Positions 51,319 through 58,613 of a DNA stretch of 64,000 nt are shown one piece after another. The notes beneath the pieces were generated by a model. The model was given only the letters and a program-made list of their open reading frames with translations. It did not search any database and was not told the DNA's origin. Position numbers and translations under genes: made by a program. Every line of letters starts with the position of its first letter. Within the stretch, counting starts at the first letter, position 1. The DNA comes from Paenibacillus vini (GTDB lineage Bacteria > Bacillota > Bacilli > Paenibacillales > Paenibacillaceae). The stretch covers positions 125,941 to 189,940 of the forward strand of contig NZ_BOSL01000010.1 of the NCBI RefSeq assembly GCF_018403325.1, written 5' to 3'.

Positions 51319-51762
51319 TCAAGCGAGAAATTGCAGAAGTAGTAGCTTGCGACGCTTACTGAATCCTAGCTTATGAAACCCCGCCGACAAAAAACAATAG
51401 CCTGGATTCGAACTCCGGACTTTCAATTGATCAACATATGTGATTATGCCGTCAGGTGGCGGCTGGCCCCATTCATCAATAGTAGCGGCCACTGCGATGC
51501 GGATCATGTCGCTACTGAGATAAGTAGATTCATTGCGGAAGATAGTACACTCCCATGCAAGGAGGCCGTCGTCTCGGATGCCTGACCAGGTAACCCAAAC
51601 GGCGTTGCCGGTTGCTGTTCGCAGCACAAGATTACGTCCTGGGCGGCAGAATTGAGGACTCCCTACAGTCTGACGCGAATAGTGTCGATCAACAAGAAGG
51701 CGGCAAGATCGGTCGCCCTTGTGTGTCAATAACCATGGACCGTAGTCGGGTAAATTAAGCAT
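51319..51762 (-). CDS. phage-type protein with Mom-like (GNAT) pattern
   Basis: A 147-residue protein. CRLLVDRHYSRQTVGSPQFCRPGRNLVL, CTIFRNES and KVRSSNPGYCFLSAGFHKLG are the landmarks of a phage family related in pattern to Mu Mom, an acetyltransferase-fold enzyme that modifies adenine in DNA. Assignment to DNA modification is inferred. It lies 43 bases before the RES gene and close to the broken adenine methylase. A GGAGG lies rather far (about 19 bases) from ATG 51762, so translation may be weak. Confidence 0.65.
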   Translation of the reverse strand: MLNLPDYGPWLLTHKGDRSCRLLVDRHYSRQTVGSPQFCRPGRNLVLRTATGNAVWVTWSGIRDDGLLAWECTIFRNESTYLSSDMIRIAVAATIDEWGQPPPDGIITYVDQLKVRSSNPGYCFLSAGFHKLGFSKRRKLLLLQFLA

Positions 51763-51920
51763 TAGTTGCTGTACCTAACTGCCTCCTTTAAGTTGAGTTG
51801 GTTTCCCGTACGCAGGCGCAACAAACAGGGCCGTACAGCAACGCTGTGGTCCCGTCCTGCGATTCTCTTAACTCTTGCTTATATTCGCCCCCAGAACATA
51901 TGTGCCTGTCCTAGGCAAAA

Positions 51921-51945
51921 GAAAAGCACCCGAAGGTGCTATTTT
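51921..51945 (-). terminator. terminator containing the yjcQ stop
   Basis: AGCACC and GGTGCT form the stem with a TTCG loop; the TAG stop of the upstream gene lies at the stem base; TTTTC follows. Confidence 0.65.
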
Positions 51946-52223
51946 AGCCAGTCGCGAATTTCAATTAACCCCTTGTATGCTTTCCCCCACATACTATTAT
52001 CTTTTAGGTATTGCTCACCTTTATCAGTTATTACTGGCCCTATTTTAAGGAGGAGAGGTCTGTTATCAGCCCAGAATACTCCAGCGATGTAATCTTCTCG
52101 CGAGAGATAATTCACTGCGTTATCAAACTCATCTTCACTGACTCCAAAGTCTTCTTCGGTTAGAGGTGTGTTTCCTTCATTGATTTCCTTTAAGATTGCA
52201 AAACGAAGTTTATCTTTATTCAT
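51939..52223 (-). CDS. yjcQ: YjcQ family phage protein
   Basis: A 94-residue winged-helix-like protein. MNKDKLRFAILKEINEGNTPL, FDNAVNYLSREDYIAGV and YLKDNSMWGKAYKGLIEIRDWLK closely match the pattern of B. subtilis YjcQ, a phage-derived protein of unknown role (about 94 residues). Start ATG 52223; a GTG two codons upstream is possible. Confidence 0.85.
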   Translation of the reverse strand: MNKDKLRFAILKEINEGNTPLTEEDFGVSEDEFDNAVNYLSREDYIAGVFWADNRPLLLKIGPVITDKGEQYLKDNSMWGKAYKGLIEIRDWLK

Positions 52224-52282
52224 AGACACTCAGTACCTTTCTAAATCAAAGTTTAGGATAGAAAAGAGCAATATGCCTTTCA

Positions 52283-52579
52283 TCAAATGATGTTATTGTC
52301 TTTTCTCAAAGGTCCAGAACCTACAAACGAAGCTCTCCCAATCGTTTGGCCAAAGTTCTCATGGGTCAAAAGAATTTCTCCAGTGTACAAAGAATCATCA
52401 ATCCCCCATGCTTCAAATTGAACATTAGAACCATGAATGTCATTAAAAGATGATTCTGAAACTGCTACATCTAAATCAAATGACTTGAAGCCGTTCGAAA
52501 CATACCAGGATAGGGACGCATTTTCAAACGAAATGTCCTTCCCATGGATGTTTAATGATTTCAAAGATACCATTGACAT
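52283..52579 (-). CDS. hypothetical protein, 98 aa
   Basis: A 98-residue, mostly beta, cytoplasmic protein with low GC. GGAGG lies 9 bases before ATG 52579. No family recognised; GSGPLRKDNNII at the end and the location suggest a prophage or accessory gene. Confidence 0.55.
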   Translation of the reverse strand: MSMVSLKSLNIHGKDISFENASLSWYVSNGFKSFDLDVAVSESSFNDIHGSNVQFEAWGIDDSLYTGEILLTHENFGQTIGRASFVGSGPLRKDNNII

Positions 52580-52662
52580 TTTGCACTTCCTCCTTTGCCA
52601 TCAACTTTTCAACATAAAAGATTTACTAAGAGTAAAAAGCATCCGAGGATGGTTAAAATTCA

Positions 52663-53007
52663 TTAGATTGACAATTGATCTGCTATTTTTCTCAGAATAA
52701 CTTCCCTAAGTATTTGATGAATATCTTCTGGAAATACCTCAACACTGATAGGAAAACTAGAATCATCAATGAGCGTGAGCACCTTGATGTCGTCTGGGTG
52801 AATTGTAATTATAACTCTGCCCACATTAATAAAACTAATTGTAACTTTTCATTCAAGAGGACTTAAGCCAATTAGTTCGCTATTTGAATGTATACCGTAT
52901 GGTTCTGCCTTTAACTCTAATAAAACCTCCTGTAACGCCTTTGTGATCCTGTCTCTTTCTTCAATGTATTCATCAACCGTAGTTTTTAATTTTTCGCGCC
53001 AATCCAT
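52663..53007 (-). pseudogene. hypothetical gene with an in-frame TGA
   Basis: From ATG 53007 (behind GGAGG) the frame runs 52 codons, meets TGA at 52849-52851, then continues open in the same frame for 61 codons to TAA 52663-52665. The first part is a coiled helix (VDEYIEERDRITKALQEVLL), the second a beta/alpha domain (VTISFINVGRVIITIHPDD). A single nonsense mutation is the simplest reading. No family recognised. Confidence 0.6.
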
Positions 53008-53189
53008 TTTAAGCGCCTCCTTCCTAAATCAAATTTCGACATTAGGAAGGACTTCCCTGCTTGATGCATCGGCTGGTTACTGTAGAACTGTTTCGCTCCT
53101 GTCCACGAACCCCACATGCATCTTTTGCACTTTGCTGGCTGCTTCGGTTCCGATCGCGGACGTTGCAATTGATTACGCTTACCGGCCAT
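52986..53189 (-). CDS. small phage-type CxxC protein, probably decayed
   Basis: A 67-residue basic protein, MAGKRNQLQRPRSEPKQP..., followed by CKRCMWGSWTG. Phage proteins of this kind usually carry a second Cys pair after KQF; here the positions read YSNQPMHQ, so the second half of a zinc site appears lost. It overlaps the next gene's start by 22 bases. Weak call. Confidence 0.4.
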   Translation of the reverse strand: MAGKRNQLQRPRSEPKQPAKCKRCMWGSWTGAKQFYSNQPMHQAGKSFLMSKFDLGRRRLKWIGAKN

Positions 53190-53489
53190 GTCGCCGTTCA
53201 CCTCGGTTCCTCGGCGGTTCTATTCTGCCTTGTGTCACTTTAAAAAGGCTTTTGATGATTCTAATTCTCCCGGGTAATCACGCTCCTAAATATATAAAAT
53301 TGATAGTCCCTTCCTCCTAATTAATTTCCTTTAATTCCATTATTTATATCATTAATTGCATAATATTGTTAAATTGGTATAATATAAGTACTTTACTATA
53401 TTTTACAGATTTGAAAGTGAATCAGAGTGTGAAAGGAGGTAGCAAGGTAGAGCATTTATTTTCTAAAATTATATGAAAGAGGGATGAAA

Positions 53490-54176
53490 ATGTTTAAAAA
53501 GGCTATTTTATTAATTTCACTTTCTTTGTTAATGGTGATCACACCAATTTCACAACCGGCAAGTGCATTCGAAAGGCAGAAAACTGATAAATCTAATATA
53601 GTAATATATCCAAAAGGTTTATCAATACCACAGGATATCATTCAAGATTTGAAAGATAGTAACCCTGATGCCGGAATAATTACTATTTATGAATATAGTG
53701 AGGTCCCAAGCGTTGAAGATAGAACTAGTCAAAATAGTGTCTCCCCCTTGGGCCTTCCTACAACATACGTCTATAAGTATATAAATAGCACAAAGGTTAC
53801 TGTGGCCGATGCACTTAACAAAGATGAGTTCAAGTTTTCGGTGGCTAGAGGTGAGGAGGTAACATTATCCCGGACATATACTGGTTCTCTTACAGGGTCT
53901 CTTTCTGGATCACCTTTTGATAAAGGTGCTATCGGTGCCAATATAACTATAACAGCACAATACACTAAAGGAACAAAATACACAGGGCCATCTGAGTCCT
54001 CTAGCTTTAACACAAGAGAATTCAGAATGAAATTTTATGAGGAACGGGGCACTTGGAAACAAATCAAACAAGCTATCAGCACTATAAACCAAGAGGTAAT
54101 AGCTACTGACACAAAAGAAGGTACCTATAAAAAGCCAACCCGTTTCCTATCTTATAGTATTGACAAGAAAATCTAA
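53490..54176 (+). CDS. secreted protein of unknown function, 228 aa
   Basis: An exported protein with signal peptide (KKAILLISLSLLMVITPISQ, cleavage near PASA). The mature part is rich in Ser/Thr/Gly and beta-strand-like, with TYTGSLTGSLSGSPFDKGAIG and ITITAQYTKGTKYTGPSE (each shown whole or in part), reminiscent of a membrane-inserting hairpin but without firm homology. Start ATG 53490, six bases after AGAGGG, is preferred over ATG 53484. DNA is about 36% GC, far below the chromosome, so it was probably acquired. It overlaps the next gene as TAATG. Confidence 0.7.
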   Translation: MFKKAILLISLSLLMVITPISQPASAFERQKTDKSNIVIYPKGLSIPQDIIQDLKDSNPDAGIITIYEYSEVPSVEDRTSQNSVSPLGLPTTYVYKYINSTKVTVADALNKDEFKFSVARGEEVTLSRTYTGSLTGSLSGSPFDKGAIGANITITAQYTKGTKYTGPSESSSFNTREFRMKFYEERGTWKQIKQAISTINQEVIATDTKEGTYKKPTRFLSYSIDKKI

Positions 54177-54385
54177 TGAGAAGACGTAAACACACAATAG
54201 GCATTATCACTATTCTGTTACTTCTAGTTTCTTTACCAGCTGGAGCGATATTAGGAAATTTATCTCTCAAATTAGTGGATTTGACACCAGTGATGCAAGA
54301 TGTTTTTATCCTTTTATCTATAACAATTTGCATATTAGCATCAATTATTTTTTATATAACTTTTTCAAAAGAAACTAAACCTTAA
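54176..54385 (+). CDS. small two-span membrane protein, 69 aa
   Basis: A 69-residue protein with a basic N terminus (MRRRKH) and two membrane helices (about 9-30 and 42-62). Its ATG overlaps the stop of the secreted-protein gene, so the two are translationally coupled. Low GC like its partner. An accessory or immunity-like role for the secreted protein is possible but has no direct support. Confidence 0.65.
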   Translation: MRRRKHTIGIITILLLLVSLPAGAILGNLSLKLVDLTPVMQDVFILLSITICILASIIFYITFSKETKP

Positions 54386-54400
54386 AGAACCTAAACACGG

Positions 54401-54456
54401 GAGGGTGTCACGAAGGTCATCAAGATTGATTAAGTGACTACCCTCTCTCCCTTTCC
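54401..54456 (+). terminator. terminator after the secreted/membrane pair
   Basis: GGGAGGGTGTCAC pairs with GTGACTACCCTCTCTCCC (small bulges) across a 22-base loop, followed by TTTCCCTTT. Confidence 0.6.
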
Positions 54457-54890
54457 CTTTGGATAAAATAACCTCATATAGGTAGTTAAGGATATTCCCT
54501 ATATGTGTACAAAAAAATAATATTTCAAATACATATGAATTTTTAGAAATGATACATACACTCTCAATTCGTATAGATCCTGATAATTGAGAAACTTTCT
54601 ACTCCTAGATTAAGAAAAATTAAATAGATAGGCGAGAAGAGTTACGCCCCGGTTTCAATGCCGCATTCATGCGGCCGTGCATGTCATTCCCGCCTTTTTC
54701 CATGCTTACATTCTACACGGCAATTAATTCAAGTGGTGTTCAAATTTAATTCAACTTATGGTCAATTTTATCCGTCATTTATATGAAAAAGATGAAACTA
54801 TTATTCAACTAGAAATTTTTACCTTCTCCCTTATTGGTATATATTGTATTATTTAATAGTATTATTAAAAAAAGTGAAGAGGTGCATTAA
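54457..54890. other. AT-rich intergenic stretch
   Basis: No supported gene. A GC-richer patch at 54650-54720 contains GCCGCATTCATGCGGC, a small palindrome, and a minus frame of 26 codons, possibly the end of a lost phage gene. The right part is very AT-rich and should contain the promoter of 54891-55313. Confidence 0.4.
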
Positions 54891-55313
54891 ATGAAACATC
54901 ATGTATTTAAGAAGGTTTTACTTGTGTCGTCTGTCATGCTTTTGTCGATCACTGGTTCCGCTTTTGCTGAAGATGCCGTAATTACAAATAAAGGTGAAAG
55001 ATTACCTTTAGATGCAAATGTTCGTCTTTCCGTTAGCTTGAAGGATTCTGTAACCCCTGTAATCTTGCAAAGTGAATTGACTCTTGTCTCTGAGGAAATT
55101 GGAGTATATAATCAGCAAAAGAATGTCACGGTTTCAAGAGACTTTGCTCCAAACGAGACTATTCCTTCATCAATTATTTATACCGAGGATAACGGATCTC
55201 AAGGAAGATGGGGTGGAACCCTTAGTAGAACTAATGATCCTGCACCAGTAGCGCTTCCAGGTGGTGGACTTAGAGTCTACTACAAAGGAACTGTTTATAA
55301 GGATGTTGACTAA
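54891..55313 (+). CDS. small secreted protein, 140 aa
   Basis: An exported protein with signal peptide ending SAFA (about residue 26), then a beta-rich mature part of about 114 residues ending in a Gly-rich GGGLRVYYKGTVYKDVD. GAGGTG precedes ATG 54891. Low GC like the pair upstream. No family recognised. Single gene with its own terminator. Confidence 0.7.
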   Translation: MKHHVFKKVLLVSSVMLLSITGSAFAEDAVITNKGERLPLDANVRLSVSLKDSVTPVILQSELTLVSEEIGVYNQQKNVTVSRDFAPNETIPSSIIYTEDNGSQGRWGGTLSRTNDPAPVALPGGGLRVYYKGTVYKDVD

Positions 55314-55333
55314 GCACTAATTTATTTTTAAAT

Positions 55334-55377
55334 TGATAAAAAGCAAAAAGAATAGTTCCCTATTCTTTTTGCTTTTT
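55334..55377 (+). terminator. terminator after gene 54891-55313
   Basis: AAAAGCAAAAAGAATAG pairs with CTATTCTTTTTGCTTTT over a short loop; the T-run is part of the stem. Confidence 0.8.
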
Positions 55378-55392
55378 TATTTGTTAAAGTTT

Positions 55393-55860
55393 CTATATCT
55401 CATCGTCCTCAAAAAATCCCATTAACTTCAATATGTTCGCTATGCCCACCGTTCCCTCTTCGATTTTCCACCGAATCGTACTGTCGCTCATGCTGTGCCG
55501 AAAAAACAACAACGTCTCCTTGCGAGAATAGCCCTGTATATATCTATAATCAATCGCCCGCCTCTCTTCAACATCTAAGATAAGCCCCCAGGCCCGCCGC
55601 AACTGCTGCGTATAAAACTTATATTGTTAATACACCCAACGTTGCTTTTCGATCAGGATTGCCGCGTTCGCAGTCTTGTCCGCATAAAGGTCTTCCTGAT
55701 CGATCTGGCGCGCCGTTCCCCCTACGACTGCCGTCTGCTTCAGTTCCTCTTCATGTTCATCGAAATCCTGCATCAGCATCATCATCTCTTTATATTTCCC
55801 TAGCAGGTGCGCTGGACCTCCTGCTTCGAAGCTGTTGGAAAGAGTTCTTCTTGTTCCCAT
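55393..55860 (-). pseudogene. ArpU-like phage regulator with an in-frame TAA
   Basis: An N-terminal piece (KYKEMMMLMQDFDEHEEELK ... AILIEKQRWVY) meets TAA at 55627-55629 and continues in the same frame as QYKFYTQQLRRAWGLILDVEERRAIDYRYI (shown in part) to a C-terminal helix-turn-helix, GYSRKETLLFFRHSMSDSTIRWK, seen in part as GYSRKETLLFFRHSMS. The layout is that of ArpU/sigma-like phage late regulators. One nonsense codon splits an otherwise intact gene of about 155 codons. Confidence 0.6.
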
Positions 55861-56225
55861 GCCATCGCACTCTTCCCCAAACTAAAAAGGTGAAGTTTGA
55901 AGTACGGAATGAGGATCAATTAAGAATATTCCTTGATTATGCTAAACGCAAACAGTACTTTATGGCATTCGAACTCGCTTTATCAATCGGAATGCGGCAA
56001 AGCGAAATCCTTGCGCTTCGCAGGATGGACGTCCATCTTGCCAATGAAACCGTATCCGTTCGCAAAGCATACACACTAGCTGAAGTCGGTCATGATTTTG
56101 ATGATACCAAGAATGATTTTAATACCCGATCAATAGCCCTTTTTGAGAGTACTGTTCGGTTTTTAAAAGAACACTTTGACACTTCCAGCCGAATTATTGC
56201 TGAAAAACCCACTTTACTTAACTAA
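55860..56225 (+). pseudogene. fragment of a phage-type tyrosine recombinase (integrase)
   Basis: From about 55870 the plus strand reads LPQTKKVKFEVRNEDQLRIF, the start of the catalytic domain, with ALSIGMRQSEILALRRMDVHL containing the first catalytic Arg. After VRFLKEHFDTSSRII the frame ends at TAA 56223; the HxxR, second His and catalytic Tyr segments are missing. The N-terminal DNA-binding part is also absent: the sequence joins the ArpU-like remnant at about 55860. It lies 95 bases from tRNA-Thr, a usual attachment site. Confidence 0.75.
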
Positions 56226-56261
56226 AGGGTAGAAAAATGGTAGAAACATCACGAATTGAAC

Positions 56262-56300
56262 AAAAAAGCGCGGCCCCGGAAAATCTCGGAGACCGCGCCG
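56262..56300. repeat. hairpin repeat beside tRNA-Thr, right copy; also the tRNA terminator
   Basis: AAAAAAGCGCGGCCCCGG...CTCGGAGACCGCGC. On the minus strand GCGCGGTCTCCGAG pairs with CCGGGGCCGCGC and is followed by six T, i.e. the terminator of the tRNA gene. Nearly repeated at 49028-49062, in direct orientation. Confidence 0.6.
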
Positions 56301-56318
56301 TGCTTGAATCTTAAAGAT

Positions 56319-56390
<72 letters not shown>

Positions 56391-56507
56391 AGATTCACTT
56401 TTAAAGTGAAACAAAAATTATTATACTCCGTTTCGGGAATATTGCAAGGTCCAATCTCTGGAAAAATGGGAATTCTAACTCGGCCCTGTTACTATCCGAA
56501 TCAACCG

Positions 56508-56813
56508 TTACAAGCCCAGCTTATCCTGCACTGACCGGAGCTTCTGCTCGGACGAACCCTCTTTGTCCCTGCGATCATCGATTTTGATCGATGTAGATAC
56601 CCGTTTGGCATCGGAGTGAAACGGCGCCTCATGAATCGCCCGGATTGCGGCGAAAATATCATCCAGCGGCCCTTCAATAATGGTACTCATCGAGGTGAGC
56701 GTGTACTTGATTCCCTTTTGTTGTTCGAGTACTCGTTGCAGCTCGGCAACATAGGAGCTAAGACTAGTGGACCCTGTACCGATGGGAATAACCGTTACTT
56801 CCGCAATCGCCAT
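56508..56813 (-). CDS. MTH1187-family thiamine-binding type protein (YqgV-like)
   Basis: A 101-residue cytoplasmic ferredoxin-fold protein. AIAEVTVIPIGTGSTSLSSYVAELQRVL (shown in part: AEVTVIPIGTGSTSLS), KYTLTSMSTIIEGPLDDIF and KRVSTSIKIDDRRD are family hallmarks. Relatives bind thiamine or similar small molecules as dimers/tetramers. GGGAGG precedes ATG 56813. Single gene. Confidence 0.88.
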   Translation of the reverse strand: MAIAEVTVIPIGTGSTSLSSYVAELQRVLEQQKGIKYTLTSMSTIIEGPLDDIFAAIRAIHEAPFHSDAKRVSTSIKIDDRRDKEGSSEQKLRSVQDKLGL

Positions 56814-56974
56814 AATTAAGCGCCTCCCTGATTATACGCATTATTATCTTGCCTTCCCTTATTGTAACAAGATTCGCTCCGGAATATCAAACCGGGGAAC
56901 CACGAGTTATAAGATAAAAATCAGGGGGCGCCATGGATGTACACCGCGTTAGCGAGAACTTTGTTTCCCAGCCT

Positions 56975-57772
56975 TTAAGCCGACTGGTCTCCGAGCTCCT
57001 CCAGATCATCGTCTACCGGAAGCGAAAGACTCTTTTTGAGCAGTCCTTTGATGATGTTGGCGGACTTGACCTTGATATCTAAAGCAGGCGACACTTCAAT
57101 CCGGTAAGCTCCCTCCTGAATCAATACTTTGAGTTCCTCCACGGTATCGAAATTCCGGTCAAACTCATTCAGGACGCTACCGTACTGCATGAACTGGTGC
57201 GTGTCGCTTCCGGCGACCACGGGGCGGCCTAGCCGTTTCGCAAACTCCCCGATTTTAGCGTGGTAAGCTTCGAGCCCTTGGGCGTAAACGTCTTTACCGT
57301 TCAGGTCAAAGGCATCCAGACGCTTCAACAATTCATCGGGCAAATGATGAAGCGGTGTCCCTTCCCGGAACGGATGGGCTCCGATTCTCAAGAACCCTCC
57401 CTCTTCACTCCAGTCGAGCAAGGTGCGAAAATCGACGAACCGGCCTTTTTCCGTATGCGGCTCCAGACGGCTTCTAAGCTCAAGCACGTTGTCCCGCTGA
57501 CCGATGATCAGGATGTGTCCCGTCTCTTTAATGTCGACCTCGATGCCCGGGAACACCTTGATTCCCTCAGCTAAATAATAACCGTGTTCATAGGGATAAT
57601 TGCGATCCAGCATCTCGTAAATATCCTCATAGCGCAAAGTGTTGAAATGCTCCGTCATTGCAATGGCGTCCAGCCCGTTCCCTTTAGCCTCGGCCATCAT
57701 CTCCCTGAAATAAGCGGGGCTGAATTCACTCTTCTTGGAAAGCTTCACATGGGTGTGCAGATCGATTTTCAT
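56975..57772 (-). CDS. PHP domain phosphoesterase
   Basis: A 265-residue metal-dependent hydrolase of the PHP (polymerase and histidinol phosphatase) family. Metal ligands: MKIDLHTHVKLS (HxH), AMTEHFN (His), GIEVDIKETGH (Glu), GAHPFREG and GSDTHQF. The C-terminal tail (about residues 215-265) is extra. It starts 16 bases after the ecfT-like gene and is the last gene of the ECF operon, so it probably acts on the imported compound, perhaps a phosphate ester or a cofactor precursor. Substrate unknown. Confidence 0.85.
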   Translation of the reverse strand: MKIDLHTHVKLSKKSEFSPAYFREMMAEAKGNGLDAIAMTEHFNTLRYEDIYEMLDRNYPYEHGYYLAEGIKVFPGIEVDIKETGHILIIGQRDNVLELRSRLEPHTEKGRFVDFRTLLDWSEEGGFLRIGAHPFREGTPLHHLPDELLKRLDAFDLNGKDVYAQGLEAYHAKIGEFAKRLGRPVVAGSDTHQFMQYGSVLNEFDRNFDTVEELKVLIQEGAYRIEVSPALDIKVKSANIIKGLLKKSLSLPVDDDLEELGDQSA

Positions 57773-57788
57773 AAATGTTCTCCTTTAT

Positions 57789-58613
57789 TTAGAGGTTAAA
57801 TTGTGCGGCAAGAACATACAGAGCGGCCACATAGATCACCGAGACGGCCAGGAACAACGCATCGCGGCGCGTAAATTTCATGTGCGATAACTTGATCCGT
57901 TTGACCTCGGGCGATTGGTAGGCATAGGAGAAACCTTTAGTTTCCAACGCTTCCACCGTGGTGCGCGTTCTTTTCGCGATGCTCAGTATTAAAGGGTAAA
58001 AAGAGAGTACGGCGATTTTCAGAAAATAAACGATACTCCGCAGATATAAAATACCGTGCCGCTCCGGGGCCTTTCCGCGCAGCCGGAACGACAGGAAAAT
58101 ATGATGGTATTCCTCCAGCAGACTAGGGAGCATCCGATAGCCGTAGGCTATGCCAAATGAAACCTGCTTCGGCACTCCGATACTAAGCAGACCGTCGCTC
58201 AGCTTCTCCGGATCCATGGAACAGAACACGGTAATGCTGGCCAGCGAGATGACGGACAATTTCAGCGTCAGCTTCAGCAGCGGCAGAATGGTTTCCCCGC
58301 CTCCCCCAAAGAGCCACGATACGATCAGCAGATACCCGGCCTGGCTCAGCAGTCCGAGGCACAGTATTCCAATAATAAGCGGACTAACCCGCGACATCAT
58401 CGTCGTCAGGGCCATAAGGAAGAACAAGCCGAACAATAAAATCACGTCATGGATGAACCACGGGGCAATCCCGAAATACAAATACCAAAGGAACGGGGTC
58501 CGCGGGTCCAGCTTGGCGAGAAAAGTATCGCCGTTGCCGTAGGCCGTATTAAGCAATTCAATTTTGACGCCCTCGACCGATACCCGGTCCATAAGCTTAC
58601 GTACATACTCCAT
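57789..58613 (-). CDS. EcfT-like transmembrane subunit of a second ECF transporter
   Basis: A 274-residue protein with five or six spans. LDPRTPFLWYLYFGIAPW is the usual N-terminal element, and FLSFRLRGKAPERHGILYL plus RTRTTVEALETKGFSYA hold the coupling helices (here RLRGK and ETKGF instead of strict ARG). Start ATG 58613 overlaps the end of the ATPase gene by 17 bases; the longer frame runs through that gene's tail. Third gene of a four-gene operon. Confidence 0.85.
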   Translation of the reverse strand: MEYVRKLMDRVSVEGVKIELLNTAYGNGDTFLAKLDPRTPFLWYLYFGIAPWFIHDVILLFGLFFLMALTTMMSRVSPLIIGILCLGLLSQAGYLLIVSWLFGGGGETILPLLKLTLKLSVISLASITVFCSMDPEKLSDGLLSIGVPKQVSFGIAYGYRMLPSLLEEYHHIFLSFRLRGKAPERHGILYLRSIVYFLKIAVLSFYPLILSIAKRTRTTVEALETKGFSYAYQSPEVKRIKLSHMKFTRRDALFLAVSVIYVAALYVLAAQFNL

